A stretch of DNA of 64,000 bases from JAHEDH01 sp963753285 (lineage in GTDB: Bacteria > Actinomycetota > Acidimicrobiia > Spongiisociales > ZC4RG35), in assembly GCA_963753285.1 (NCBI GenBank), contig CAVWBT010000010.1, positions 62,001 to 126,000 of the forward strand. The letters run 5' to 3'. The translations under genes and the position numbers were made by a program. The notes under the pieces were generated by a model. That model was not told where the DNA came from. It made no database searches and saw nothing but the letters and a program-made list of their open reading frames with translations. This document shows positions 1-8,523 of the stretch, in pieces; position 1 is the first letter of the stretch, and each line of letters starts with the position of its first letter.

Positions 1-272
1 GCACTGTCCGTCTCCCCGGTGACGATGATCGACGCAGACACGTCTCCCTTCACCACCTCGTCGACGGCGATGAGGCTCTCGGTCGACGTCCCGGCGAAGT
101 CCAGCTGCTGGTCGACGACCGTGCCGATGAAGGCGAGATCACTCGACTCGAGCAATTCGACGGGGGAGCCGGCGGCACACGTGCAAGCCGTTGCGGGTTG
201 GGGGAGGCCGAAGACGGTCGCCATCGCAAGGAGGGCGAAGATCGTGACGGCGGAGGTGACCCTGCTGTCCAT
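1..272 (-). CDS. secreted CxC (TIMP/netrin-like N-terminus) protein, partial
   Basis: The gene runs off the left edge, so only the first 90 codons are visible. It opens with a basic N-terminus and a hydrophobic signal segment (residues about 5-22). A predicted cleavage site after ATA leaves the mature protein starting CTCAAGSPVELLESSDLAF. A CxC at the mature N-terminus followed by a stretch ending in FIGTVV is typical of bacterial secreted proteins resembling the inhibitory N-terminus of TIMP/netrin domains. It is probably exported; the function is unknown. A TAnnnT box (TAGCGT, 282-287, read on minus) lies 9 bases upstream of the chosen ATG. An alternative ATG at 280 is in another frame and gives no sensible protein. 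Confidence 0.7.
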   Translation of the reverse strand, partial: MDSRVTSAVTIFALLAMATVFGLPQPATACTCAAGSPVELLESSDLAFIGTVVDQQLDFAGTSTESLIAVDEVVKGDVSASIIVTGETDS

Positions 273-313
273 GGAGACATGACGCTATCAGACTCCGAGA
301 GGTTCCCGGCAGG

Positions 314-319
314 TAGCGT
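314..319 (+). promoter_or_regulatory. TAGCGT -10 box, leaderless promoter of the amidohydrolase gene
   Basis: TAGCGT matches TAnnnT and lies 8 bases before the ATG at 328, so transcription should begin at or next to the start codon. No Shine-Dalgarno sequence is visible. Confidence 0.5.
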
Positions 320-327
320 CGAGTTTC

Positions 328-1395
328 ATGCGATATCTCATCACCGGATTCGATCGCACGACGGTCGAGTTGTCTGTGTCCGGCGGGGAGTGGTCGAGCG
401 CCGGAGATGGCGACGTCGTCGATCTGAGTGATCTGGCCTCGGTTTCGGGCTTGGCCGACGCCCACATCCACGTCAGTTCGGACCGGCCCGATTTCGTGCC
501 GAGTGACCCGGCTCGAGTTCGGGAGCGGCTGGTGGCCGAACTCGCCGGCGGCGTGTTTCTGTGTCTCGACAAGGGTTGGTCCGACGACGGGGTGCTGGCC
601 TTGCTTGACGATCCACTCGACTTCCGCCCTGCGCTGCGGGCGGCCGGCTCCATCGTTGCGGGGATCGGCGGCTACTACCCCGGTGCGGTCCGAGAAGTGG
701 CGCCGGACGAACTGGCGTCCGTCGTCGCCTCGCATCCACGCTCCGGTGGGTGGTTCAAGATCATCGGTGACTGGCCGAAGCGGGGCCAGGGCGCCCCACC
801 GTCGTTCCGGGTCGAGCCGCTGGCGGCTGCGGTCGAGACGGCCCACGCCCGGGGCCTGAGAGTGGCGATCCACACGATGGCGCCCGAGACCCCTTCGATC
901 GCGGTCGCAGCCGGGGTCGATTCGATCGAGCACGGCCTGTACCTCACCGATGGCGACATCAGCGCGTTGGGTGCTCGGAATGGGGCGTGGGTGCCGACGG
1001 TGAGACAGGTCGAGCGGGTGATCGAACAGGTCGGGCCCGAGCGCACGGGCGGTCGGATCCTGCTGGCGGGCCTCGATCGGGTTCGCAGCCTGGCAACCCA
1101 TGCGAGCGACGCCGGTGTCGTCGTGCTCGCCGGAAGCGACTTCGGCACACCACAGGGCCAGATCGGCGCCGAAGCGATCGGACTCGTCGAGTACGGCTTC
1201 ACACCCGCCGACGCAGTCCGCGCGGTGACGACCGCCGCTTACGACTACGTCGATGAGCCCTGGGGGTTCGAGCCCGGGATCTCGGCCGATGTCGTCTCGT
1301 TCGAGCACGACCCCCACGAGCGCATCGGGACGCTGCTGGACCCCGTCTTCGTGATGCGCAGAGGACGCGTGCTCCTCGATCGGAGGACCGGATGA
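328..1395 (+). CDS. amidohydrolase family protein (imidazolonepropionase-like)
   Basis: A 355-aa metal-dependent hydrolase. The HxH metal motif is in GLADAHIHVSSD (H46, H48). Further expected ligands are the histidines in VAIHTMAPE (about 177) and SIEHGLYL (about 198) and the aspartate in AGSDFGTP (about 268), so the metal site looks complete. There is no signal peptide, so it is probably cytoplasmic. Family members hydrolyse cyclic amides, imidazolones or dipeptides; the substrate cannot be read here. Its stop overlaps the start of the aminotransferase gene (ATGA), implying translational coupling and perhaps a shared amino-acid degradation pathway. The start is supported by a TAGCGT box 8 bases upstream. 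Confidence 0.85.
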   Translation: MRYLITGFDRTTVELSVSGGEWSSAGDGDVVDLSDLASVSGLADAHIHVSSDRPDFVPSDPARVRERLVAELAGGVFLCLDKGWSDDGVLALLDDPLDFRPALRAAGSIVAGIGGYYPGAVREVAPDELASVVASHPRSGGWFKIIGDWPKRGQGAPPSFRVEPLAAAVETAHARGLRVAIHTMAPETPSIAVAAGVDSIEHGLYLTDGDISALGARNGAWVPTVRQVERVIEQVGPERTGGRILLAGLDRVRSLATHASDAGVVVLAGSDFGTPQGQIGAEAIGLVEYGFTPADAVRAVTTAAYDYVDEPWGFEPGISADVVSFEHDPHERIGTLLDPVFVMRRGRVLLDRRTG

Positions 1396-2540
1396 TCCCG
1401 TCGCGAAGGTCGGGGATCAGCCCCTTCTACGTGATGGAGGTGATGAAGGCCGCCGCCAGGCGCGACGAGGCCGAAGGCGACGTCCTGCATCTGGAGGTGG
1501 GGCAACCGAGCACGCCCGCTCCGCGCCTGGCGCTGGACGCGGCGGCCGAGGCGCTGGAGTCGGATCGACTCGGGTACACGGCCGCGACCGGCATCCCGGA
1601 GCTGAGGCGCGGAATCTCCCGTCTCTACGCCGATCGCCACGGCCTGGACGTCGATGCCGAGCGGATCGCCGTGACCGTTGGCGCATCGGGAGGGTTCACG
1701 CTTGCGATCCTGGCGTGTTTCGACGTCGGTGATCGGGTTGCGATGACCGAGCCGGGCTACGCGGCGTACCGCAACATCCTGGAGGCGCTCGGGGTCGAGG
1801 TCGTTCCGATCACGGTCGACGCCACGAGCGGTTTCAACCTCTCGCTCGAACGACTCGAAGCGGCGATGCCGATCGCCGGGGTCGTGGTCGCCTCGCCCTC
1901 CAATCCGACCGGAACCGTCATCTCCGACGACGAGATGGGCCGGCTCGCCTCGTTCTGCCGGGACGCAGGGATCCGTGTGATCTCCGACGAGATCTACCAC
2001 GGGATCACCTTCGATGCCGATCCGGCGTGCGCGCTCGCCCATGACGTCGACGCGGTGGTGGTCCAGTCCTTCTCGAAGTACCAGTCGATGACCGGGTGGC
2101 GGGTCGGCTGGATGGTGGTGCCCGAGCATCTGACCGCCCCAGTCGAACGGCTCGCCCAGAACCTGTTCATCTCGCCACCTGCCATCTCCCAGCACGCCGC
2201 GCTGGGCGCGCTCGAGGCCGGTGACGAGTTGGACGGCCATGTCGCCCGATACCGCACGAACCGTGACATCCTCGTCGAGGGTCTGGCAACGATGGGCATC
2301 GACCGTGTCGCTCCGCCGGATGGTGCCTTCTATGTCTGGGCGGACGTCGGTCACATGGGAATCGACAGCTCCGAACTGTGCCGACGCTGGCTCGACGAGA
2401 CCGGGGTCGCCGTCACGCCCGGTATCGACTTCGACCGCACCGCCGGGCATCGCTTCGTGCGGTTCTCGTACTCGGATTCGACCGCCGACATCGAAGCGGC
2501 GGTTGCGAGGCTGCAGGACTGGTTCGACCGAGTGGTGTGA
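1392..2540 (+). CDS. class I/II PLP-dependent aminotransferase
   Basis: A 382-aa fold-type I aminotransferase resembling AspC/AlaA-like enzymes. Visible landmarks are GYTAATGIPELR near residue 60, the SPSNPTGT motif (about 172-179), the cofactor-contacting ISDEIYHG segment, and the PLP-lysine motif SFSKYQSMTGWRVGW (lysine about 233). The C-terminal arginine of RFVRFSYS should bind the substrate carboxylate. It transfers amino groups between an amino acid and a 2-oxoacid in the cytoplasm; the exact substrate is not evident. It is coupled to the amidohydrolase by an ATGA overlap. The following 260 bases contain a hairpin and no gene. Confidence 0.9.
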   Translation: MIPSRRSGISPFYVMEVMKAAARRDEAEGDVLHLEVGQPSTPAPRLALDAAAEALESDRLGYTAATGIPELRRGISRLYADRHGLDVDAERIAVTVGASGGFTLAILACFDVGDRVAMTEPGYAAYRNILEALGVEVVPITVDATSGFNLSLERLEAAMPIAGVVVASPSNPTGTVISDDEMGRLASFCRDAGIRVISDEIYHGITFDADPACALAHDVDAVVVQSFSKYQSMTGWRVGWMVVPEHLTAPVERLAQNLFISPPAISQHAALGALEAGDELDGHVARYRTNRDILVEGLATMGIDRVAPPDGAFYVWADVGHMGIDSSELCRRWLDETGVAVTPGIDFDRTAGHRFVRFSYSDSTADIEAAVARLQDWFDRVV

Positions 2541-2627
2541 TCCACGCCGCCTCGGAGCACCAACGGAGGACTAGTCCATTCGCGCGGACCACTTCTGTGT
2601 CTCCAGATTCCCCGGCTCACCGTCGAA

Positions 2628-2644
2628 GACCACTGAAAGTGGTC
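2628..2644 (+). terminator. short hairpin after the aminotransferase gene
   Basis: GACCACT-GAA-AGTGGTC is a perfect 7-bp stem with a 3-base loop, about 90 bases past the aminotransferase stop and before the histidine kinase. There is no T-run, so its role as a terminator is uncertain. The rest of the 2541-2803 gap shows nothing else. Confidence 0.35.
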
Positions 2645-2803
2645 GATCGGCGACCGAATGTCACAGAGAGGTGGAGTGCATGAAGACGGGCCGGGGTCTC
2701 AGCTGGGATCACAAGACGGGTTCCGGGGGAAACGGGAAGTAGTGCACCCCTCGCTCGCACCCGTAGGCGGACGCCTCGCAGCAACGGCGCTCTCGCCCGC
2801 CCC

Positions 2804-4813
2804 GTGGTCCGGCTGGTCGTGGTCGAGTCCGGCTTCGTGAACCCCGTGCGGGAACGGCTGCGCTCCCTGATTCACAGGACCGACGGGTCCGTCAACGCCT
2901 ATGCGAAGATCTGGGTGCTCAACGTTCTCGTGACCGCAGCCGCGCTCGCACTGCTGCCAGTGACAGAGATGCTGGATGGCCCGCGAGCCAACCTCGGAAT
3001 CCCCCCGTGGTTGATGGTCGCGCTGGTGGTCGCCGCCGAGAGCTCCGTCGTTCACTTCCGGTTCCGGAGGGACTCGTACACCTTCTCGCTCAGCGAGATC
3101 CCACTGGTCCTCGGGCTCTACTTCATGGAGCCGGTGACCTTCGTGGCGGCACACGCCGTCGGGAATCTGATCGCGTTCGGGGTGCTGCGGCGGAACACCC
3201 CGATCAAGCTGGTCTTCAACGTCGCACAGTTCGCCCTGCAGGCCGGCATCTCGATCCTCATCTTCCGGAGCGTCATCCAGCTCGGCGACCCACTCGGGTT
3301 GTACGGCTGGCTGGGTGTGCTGATGGCAGCCGGGATGTCGCTCCTCATTGCCGACTTCCTGATCACCGTCGCGGTCGGCATCTCCGGCTCCCGGCCATCC
3401 AGGGCCGAAGCCAACGATGTCCTCAGGTTCAGCGCCGTTGCTGCAGCGATGAACGTCGCCCTCGGCCTGGTCGCCGTCACCATCGTCAACGCCCAGCCCG
3501 ACGCGGCCTGGCTGGCGTTCATTCCGATCGCAGTGCTCTTCATCGCATATCGGGCGTACACGTCGCAGATGGACGAGCGGCTCCGCACGGCCGCGATGTA
3601 CGAGATCTCCCGCGACCTGCACCGCAGTGTCGTCATCGACGCGTCACTCGAAGTGGTTGCCAGGGGAACCTCCAAGATGTTCGACGCCACCTATGCGTCG
3701 ATCCTGCTCTTCCCCGAATGGGGCGGGAAGCTGGTCTATCAGACCAGCGTCGAGAGCGGTGAAGTGGTTGCTCGCATGCAGCCCGCCGTGTTCGACTACC
3801 TGGCCGACCCGTGGAACGGCATGGTCCGATCCACCGACGGTGTCATCGTTCGCAGGCCGGACGGCGAGCCGCTCGGTTTCCCCGGGGTGGGTCGGGTCAA
3901 GGATGCCATGGTCACTCCCATCCGAACCGAGTCGCGGATCGTCGGGATCATGCTCGTCGGCGGTCCGGTCTCGGAGATGACGGTGTTCGACGAGACCGAT
4001 CTGCGGTCGTTCGCCACGATCGGACGCCAGCTCGCCGTGTCGCTCGAGCGCGGTCGTCTCGAAGACAGTCTCCACGAGGTCACCGAGCTCAAGGAGCAGC
4101 TGGAGGAGTCGATCAGGTCGAAAGACCAGTTCATCGCATCCGTCAGCCACGAGCTTCGCACGCCGCTCACCGGCATCGTCGGGCTGGCCGAAGCCCTCAA
4201 GAACGATCGAGAACTCTTCTCCGACGAGGAACTCGACGAGTTCATGGCGCTCATCACCGAACAGGGGGCCGAACTCGGCAACATCATCGAGGACCTGCTG
4301 GTCGCTGCCCGCGCCGACATCGGGACGCTGAGCGTCAAGCCCGTGACCGTCGACATCCGTGACGAACTTCGCAACATCCTCGCCCTCCACAGCGCCAAGT
4401 CGTCCGGGCGCCTCGACATCTCCGTCCGGGGAGATCGGGCCGAGGCCATCCTCGATCCGCTGCGGTTCCGTCAGATCGTCCGCAACCTGGTGACGAACGC
4501 ACTGCGATACGGAGGCGACCGGATCTGGTCCGAGGTCGAGGTCCGTGGCCCGACCGTCGTCACCACCATCGTCGACGACGGCCCCGGGGTCCCGGTGGGG
4601 GCGGAGCGCACGATCTTCGAGGCCTACGGACGCGGTTCGAACAGCGTCGCCACCCCGTCGTCGGTGGGCCTCGGTCTGGCGGTCTCGCGCCAGCTCGCCG
4701 AACTCATGCAGGGCACGCTGGAATATCAACGGTCCGAGGGGCTGTCGCGGTTCGAGCTCACGCTTCCGCTGGCTTCGGTGCGACTCGACTCGCTCCACAC
4801 CGACCGGGACTGA
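2804..4813 (+). CDS. membrane-bound sensor histidine kinase with GAF domain
   Basis: A 669-aa sensor kinase. Residues about 40-260 form roughly seven hydrophobic segments resembling an integral-membrane MASE-type sensor. A GAF-like region follows (about 275-410), then a short coiled coil. The HisKA domain carries the phospho-acceptor in SVSHELRTPLTG (H about 449). The HATPase domain shows the N box NLVTNALRYGG (about 561), the G1 box VDDGPGVPVG and the G2 box SVGLGLAVSRQL. It autophosphorylates on histidine and should signal to a response regulator, but none is encoded nearby, so it is an orphan. The start is uncertain: GTG at 2804 or the in-frame GTG at about 2837. Confidence 0.9.
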   Translation: MVRLVVVESGFVNPVRERLRSLIHRTDGSVNAYAKIWVLNVLVTAAALALLPVTEMLDGPRANLGIPPWLMVALVVAAESSVVHFRFRRDSYTFSLSEIPLVLGLYFMEPVTFVAAHAVGNLIAFGVLRRNTPIKLVFNVAQFALQAGISILIFRSVIQLGDPLGLYGWLGVLMAAGMSLLIADFLITVAVGISGSRPSRAEANDVLRFSAVAAAMNVALGLVAVTIVNAQPDAAWLAFIPIAVLFIAYRAYTSQMDERLRTAAMYEISRDLHRSVVIDASLEVVARGTSKMFDATYASILLFPEWGGKLVYQTSVESGEVVARMQPAVFDYLADPWNGMVRSTDGVIVRRPDGEPLGFPGVGRVKDAMVTPIRTESRIVGIMLVGGPVSEMTVFDETDLRSFATIGRQLAVSLERGRLEDSLHEVTELKEQLEESIRSKDQFIASVSHELRTPLTGIVGLAEALKNDRELFSDEELDEFMALITEQGAELGNIIEDLLVAARADIGTLSVKPVTVDIRDELRNILALHSAKSSGRLDISVRGDRAEAILDPLRFRQIVRNLVTNALRYGGDRIWSEVEVRGPTVVTTIVDDGPGVPVGAERTIFEAYGRGSNSVATPSSVGLGLAVSRQLAELMQGTLEYQRSEGLSRFELTLPLASVRLDSLHTDRD

Positions 4814-4830
4814 TCGCCGGACGCGGCAGA

Positions 4831-4836
4831 TACCCT
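4831..4836 (+). promoter_or_regulatory. TACCCT -10 box, leaderless promoter of the thioesterase gene
   Basis: TACCCT fits TAnnnT and is separated from the ATG at 4844 by 7 bases, the classic spacing for a transcript that starts on the A of ATG. Confidence 0.55.
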
Positions 4837-4843
4837 GTCGGCC

Positions 4844-5275
4844 ATGACGTCTGACCTCGAATCCCTGTCGTCGATCGGCTTCGACGGAACGCTCGGTCTC
4901 GTTCTCGACTCCGTGAGTGCCGGCGAGGTGACCGCCCATCTCGAGCCCGACGACCGCCATCGCCAGCCATATGGCCTGGTCCACGGTGGTGTCTACTGCT
5001 CGATCGTCGAGTCGTTGGGCTCGGTCGGGTCGGCCACGTACGCCATGGAGCGCGGCATGGCCGGCGCGGTGGGGCTGGCGAACTCCACCGACTTCCTGCG
5101 CTCGCATCGCGACGGCCGGCTAGACGCCAGGGCCACGCCGATCCACCAGGGTCGCACCCAACAGCTCTGGTTGGTCGAGATCGCCCGGGCGTCCGATGGC
5201 AAGCCGGTCGCTCGCGGGCAGCTCCGCACCTACAACCTGGCGTCCGACGAGGCGATCGGAGGCAGGTCCGCCTGA
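4844..5275 (+). CDS. PaaI-type hotdog-fold thioesterase
   Basis: A 143-aa hotdog protein. The segment PYGLVHGGVYCSIVESLGS (residues about 43-61) carries the HGG signature of the PaaI/YbgC-like acyl-CoA thioesterases, and the later region LANSTDFLRS matches the second half of the fold. It probably hydrolyses an acyl- or aryl-CoA thioester in the cytoplasm; the substrate is unknown. Its 3' end overlaps the convergent PQ-loop gene by 46 bases. The start is fixed by the TACCCT box 7 bases upstream. Confidence 0.85.
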   Translation: MTSDLESLSSIGFDGTLGLVLDSVSAGEVTAHLEPDDRHRQPYGLVHGGVYCSIVESLGSVGSATYAMERGMAGAVGLANSTDFLRSHRDGRLDARATPIHQGRTQQLWLVEIARASDGKPVARGQLRTYNLASDEAIGGRSA

Positions 5276-5856
5276 GCGGCCCGCCCTCGGATCGTCCACG
5301 CCCGTACCAGGATCGACGCTCCCGCCACGAGCCCGGTCAACGCGAACACCTGGATCGGCAGATCGTCGAGCAGCCAGCCGTACACGCCCCAGAGGAGGGA
5401 CTCGACCGTGATCAGCGTCCAGGACCCGACCGACACACCTGTCGGGCTGGCACTGCGGTAGGCCGCCACCAATGGCGGTGCCATCTGGACGGCGTAGCTC
5501 CACCCCAGGACGAGCCCGAACGCACCCCAGCCGAACAGCACTCCGACCGTCGCGAGCGTCGACGCCCACAGCCCACCGCGGATGAAGGCCCGTCGCAACG
5601 GGGCGTGCCGGTCTGCCAGCACCTTGATGACCACGACGTAGAAGACGGCCATTCCCGCGGTGGAAGGAGTCGCCGCCCAGAGGGCCTGGCTCGCCAGGTA
5701 GAGGGTCCATGCCGCGTTCGAGACCAGCCCGATGAACGGCCAGGTGATCGAGACGCCTTCGATGTCACCGGTCCGGATGATCGAACGGATCTGCGGGACC
5801 AGCGTCGTCCACGCGAGCAGCGTGGCGATGATGACGAAGACGTCCGCCGCCCTCAA
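5230..5856 (-). CDS. PQ-loop repeat (SWEET/SemiSWEET-like) membrane protein
   Basis: A 208-aa membrane protein with about seven hydrophobic segments and two PQ-loop-type repeats. One contains TTLVPQIRSIIRTGDIEGVS near the N-terminus; the second contains VQMAPPLVAAYRSASPTGVS in the middle. Two such repeats joined by a linker helix are the plan of SWEET/PQ-loop transporters of sugars or amino acids. The open frame extends upstream to 5979, but that part is a shadow of the FAD gene. I chose the TTG at 5856, whose TTGA overlaps the stop of the FAD oxidoreductase and suggests translational coupling. Substrate unknown. Confidence 0.75.
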   Translation of the reverse strand: MRAADVFVIIATLLAWTTLVPQIRSIIRTGDIEGVSITWPFIGLVSNAAWTLYLASQALWAATPSTAGMAVFYVVVIKVLADRHAPLRRAFIRGGLWASTLATVGVLFGWGAFGLVLGWSYAVQMAPPLVAAYRSASPTGVSVGSWTLITVESLLWGVYGWLLDDLPIQVFALTGLVAGASILVRAWTIRGRAAQADLPPIASSDARL

Positions 5857-6908
5857 CGGAACCGCGCCGGATCGAACGGTGCCCCGGCCGCCGACGGGCC
5901 TCCGATCACCAGGTCGGCCAACAGCGACGCCGCCGCCGGCGCCGTCTGGATCCCTGTCCCGCCCTGTCCGACCAACCAATGGAACGTCGGCTCGTCGGGG
6001 TCGGGGCCGATCACCATCGAGCCGTCAGGGGCGAACGTGCGCAGACCGGCCCAACTCGATCGGATCGATCTGATGCGCAGCGTCGTTGCTTCGTTGATCC
6101 GCTCGATCGCCAATGCGATGTCGACGTCTTCGGGGCGCGCGTCGACCGGTTCCGACGGCGTTTCGTCCGCTGGGGAGCAGAGCAGCTGTGTCCCGTCGGG
6201 CTTGAAGTAGAAGCTGTGGCCGGCATCGGTGACGAGCGGCCAGTGCTCGGAGTCGGGTGGAGCCGTCACCATGAAGGCGGTCCGACGTTTCGGAGTCAGT
6301 CCGACCGGCCGAAGCCCGGCCAGCCGCGCCACCTCGTCGCCCCAGGCGCCGGCGGCATTCACGACGTGGTCCGCCTCCCAGGTGCCCACCGGTGTGACGA
6401 TCTGCCACGGCCGGGCTGCCTTCAACGCGACCACCTCGCTCGACGTGACGATCGTTCCCCCGTTCGACCTGAGCTGTCGGACGTATGCCTGATGGATGGC
6501 TGCGACGTCCATGTCGGCTGCGTCGGGCTCCCAGACGGCGCCGACGAGGAGATCAGAGCGAATTGCCGGCACGAGTTCGGCCGCTTCGTCGGGTGAGATC
6601 GGGACCCCACCCTCCAACTCGGGCACTTCACCCGAGAACACGACCGTCATGGCTCCCCGGGGCGTGAGCACCGGGTGATCGACATGGGGCGGGTCGTCGA
6701 ACCACTCGAGCGAACTGCGCGTGAGCGGGAGCGTGTCCGGATGGCCGTACGAGCCGAAGAAGAGCGCAGCGGACCTGCCGGTCGTGTGATACGCCAGCGT
6801 CGGCTCTCGCTCGAGCAGGACGACGGTCCTGTCCTGCGAGAGCTCGGCGGCGGCGGACACCCCGGCGATGCCGCCTCCGATCACGACGACGTCGGCTCTC
6901 GTGTTCAT
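5853..6908 (-). CDS. FAD-dependent oxidoreductase (DAO family, D-arginine dehydrogenase-like)
   Basis: A 351-aa flavoprotein. The N-terminal Rossmann motif VVVIGGGIAGVSAAAELS binds FAD. The segment AYHTTGRSAALFFGSYG resembles D-arginine dehydrogenase and sarcosine/glycine oxidase relatives, and the C-terminal GQGGTGIQTAPA is the second FAD contact. It should oxidise an amine or D-amino acid to the imine. The start is M at 6908, not 6926, because a TACGCT box lies exactly 7 bases upstream. The downstream PQ-loop gene overlaps its stop, so the pair may take up and oxidise the same compound (inference). Confidence 0.85.
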   Translation of the reverse strand: MNTRADVVVIGGGIAGVSAAAELSQDRTVVLLEREPTLAYHTTGRSAALFFGSYGHPDTLPLTRSSLEWFDDPPHVDHPVLTPRGAMTVVFSGEVPELEGGVPISPDEAAELVPAIRSDLLVGAVWEPDAADMDVAAIHQAYVRQLRSNGGTIVTSSEVVALKAARPWQIVTPVGTWEADHVVNAAGAWGDEVARLAGLRPVGLTPKRRTAFMVTAPPDSEHWPLVTDAGHSFYFKPDGTQLLCSPADETPSEPVDARPEDVDIALAIERINEATTLRIRSIRSSWAGLRTFAPDGSMVIGPDPDEPTFHWLVGQGGTGIQTAPAAASLLADLVIGGPSAAGAPFDPARFR

Positions 6909-6915
6909 CCGGTGG

Positions 6916-6921
6916 AGCGTA
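6916..6921 (-). promoter_or_regulatory. TACGCT -10 box, leaderless promoter of the FAD oxidoreductase
   Basis: On the minus strand TACGCT is followed by 7 bases and the ATG at 6908. It decides between two candidate start codons. Confidence 0.5.
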
Positions 6922-6983
6922 GACAACTGCCATGACCTCGCGATTTCGCGCCCGGCCGGGCCGGGTCATACTGTCTGGCCGGT

Positions 6984-8153
6984 ATGAGCACATCCGAACG
7001 CATCCCCGCAGGATTCTGGGCCGTGTGGACCGCCGTCGCGATGGATCTGCTCGGGTTCGGGATCATCATCCCGCTGCTTCCGCTGTACGCCGACTCGTTC
7101 GGAGCATCCGCCACGACGATTGGCGTGCTGTTCGCCTCCTACTCACTCGCCCAGTTCGTGCTGTCGCCGGTCTGGGGTCGGATCTCGGACCGGGTCGGCC
7201 GCAAGCCCGTCCTCGTCGTGACGATCGTCGGGTCGGCGATCGGCAGCCTGGTGCTCGGGCTGGCAGGCTCGCTCACCGTGCTGTTCGTGGGCCGGATCAT
7301 CGATGGGGCCTCGGGGGCGAGTGTCGCGGTCGCCCGTGCCACCGTGGCGGACGTGGCGACCCCGGAACAGCGTCCCCGCCTCATGGGCCTGCTCGGGGCG
7401 GCGTTCGGGTTCGGCTTCGTGATCGGCCCGGTGGTCGGATCGCTGGCTGCACTCGGCGGCCCGGCGATTCCATTCTTCCTCGCAGCGGGCATCTCGGCCA
7501 TCAACGCGGTCGCGACCTGGATCCGGGTACCCGAGACCAGGGTCGTCACCAACGCGGGGGCCCCGACCGGATCGATCCTCGACCTGTCGTCGGTGGTGGC
7601 GCGGTTCGTCATCCTGACGTTCGTCGGGGTCACCGCCTTCGCAGCGTTCGAGGCGACCTTCTCGCTGCTCGCCGCCGAACGGTTCGGGTTGGGTGAGGCG
7701 GAGATCGGGTTCGTGTTCGCGGGGATCGGTGTCCTGCTGGTCGGCACGCAAGCGAGCCTGATCGGTCCGGCGACCCGGCTCATGGGGGAGCTGGCCCTCA
7801 TCAGGATCGGGCTGGCGATGAACGTCGTCGGGTTCCTGATGTTGTCGGTCGCCGAGACCTGGACGCTGCTCGTTCCCGGACTGGCCGTGCTGGCGCTGGG
7901 GCAGGGGTTCATCACGCCGACTCTCGCTTCGGTGATCGCCGGGTCGGCCCGACCCGGGATGAGCGGGGCTGCGCTCGGCGTCCAGCAATCGGCGGGCGGC
8001 CTGGCCAGGGTGGTCGGCCCGGCGGTCGGCGGGGTGCTGTTCGCCATCGGAATCCCCGTGCCGTACGTCGTGGCGGCCGCCCTGACCCTCATTGCGCTCC
8101 CGATCGTGCCTGCAGCCGTGCGTGTCGACACCGCGGTCGGCTCGGGGGTCTAG
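6984..8153 (+). CDS. MFS transporter (TetA-like drug exporter family)
   Basis: A 389-aa protein with about 12 hydrophobic segments. MDLLGFGIIIPLLPLYA in the first helix and the motif-A loop WGRISDRVGRKP (about 64-75) place it in the DHA1/TetA-like branch of the major facilitator superfamily; the GFVIGPVVG segment resembles antiporter motif C. It probably exports a small hydrophobic compound using the proton gradient. A TACTGT box lies 9 bases before the ATG. It is divergent from the FAD oxidoreductase and converges on the glutaredoxin gene. Confidence 0.9.
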   Translation: MSTSERIPAGFWAVWTAVAMDLLGFGIIIPLLPLYADSFGASATTIGVLFASYSLAQFVLSPVWGRISDRVGRKPVLVVTIVGSAIGSLVLGLAGSLTVLFVGRIIDGASGASVAVARATVADVATPEQRPRLMGLLGAAFGFGFVIGPVVGSLAALGGPAIPFFLAAGISAINAVATWIRVPETRVVTNAGAPTGSILDLSSVVARFVILTFVGVTAFAAFEATFSLLAAERFGLGEAEIGFVFAGIGVLLVGTQASLIGPATRLMGELALIRIGLAMNVVGFLMLSVAETWTLLVPGLAVLALGQGFITPTLASVIAGSARPGMSGAALGVQQSAGGLARVVGPAVGGVLFAIGIPVPYVVAAALTLIALPIVPAAVRVDTAVGSGV

Positions 8154-8156
8154 CCG

Positions 8157-8174
8157 AGGCTCGGGCAGGAGAGC
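8157..8174. terminator. hairpin between convergent MFS and glutaredoxin genes
   Basis: GGCTC, an 8-base loop, then GAGCC form a 5-bp stem, flanked by TAGCC/GGCTA that could extend it with mismatches. It sits between two convergent stops, consistent with a bidirectional terminator, but lacks a T-run. Confidence 0.35.
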
Positions 8175-8183
8175 CGAAGCCGG

Positions 8184-8426
8184 CTACAGCCCGAGCTTGG
8201 CGGCGAGTGCGTCGTTTGACGGCTCGGTGAGGTGGCTTCCGTCGTCGAACACGATCACCGGGATCGACCGCATGCCGTCGTTCCGCCGGATCACCTCGTC
8301 GATCTGATCGGGGCGTTCCTCCAGGTCGACATAGGTGAAGGGGACCCCGCGCCGCTCGAGAAAGGTTTTCGAGCGGCGGCAATCGCCGCACCAGTCCGCT
8401 CCGTACATCACGATGTTCTCGGTCAT
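8184..8426 (-). CDS. glutaredoxin/mycoredoxin-like protein
   Basis: An 80-aa thioredoxin-fold protein. The redox motif is in YGADWCGDCRRSK (C-GD-C), and the cis-proline motif is SIPVIVFDDG, followed by a conserved LTEPS-type glutathione/mycothiol-contact region. Length and motif fit actinobacterial mycoredoxin-like glutaredoxins, which reduce mixed disulfides with mycothiol. It is cytoplasmic and single-domain. It lies downstream of the CoxL-like gene on the same strand, separated by 97 bases that show no other gene. Confidence 0.85.
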   Translation of the reverse strand: MTENIVMYGADWCGDCRRSKTFLERRGVPFTYVDLEERPDQIDEVIRRNDGMRSIPVIVFDDGSHLTEPSNDALAAKLGL

Positions 8427-8523
8427 GGCATTTCCTTGGTCGATCGACCTCTGCGCGAACGCTGGAAGAGGATCTCATGTACCCGGGACTGTCGGAAATC
8501 GAACAGGATTTCTCCGGCGACGG

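Noticed and set aside
3644..5107. 487-codon minus-strand frame opposite the histidine kinase
   Set aside because: Shadow frame; the plus strand encodes HisKA and HATPase motifs.
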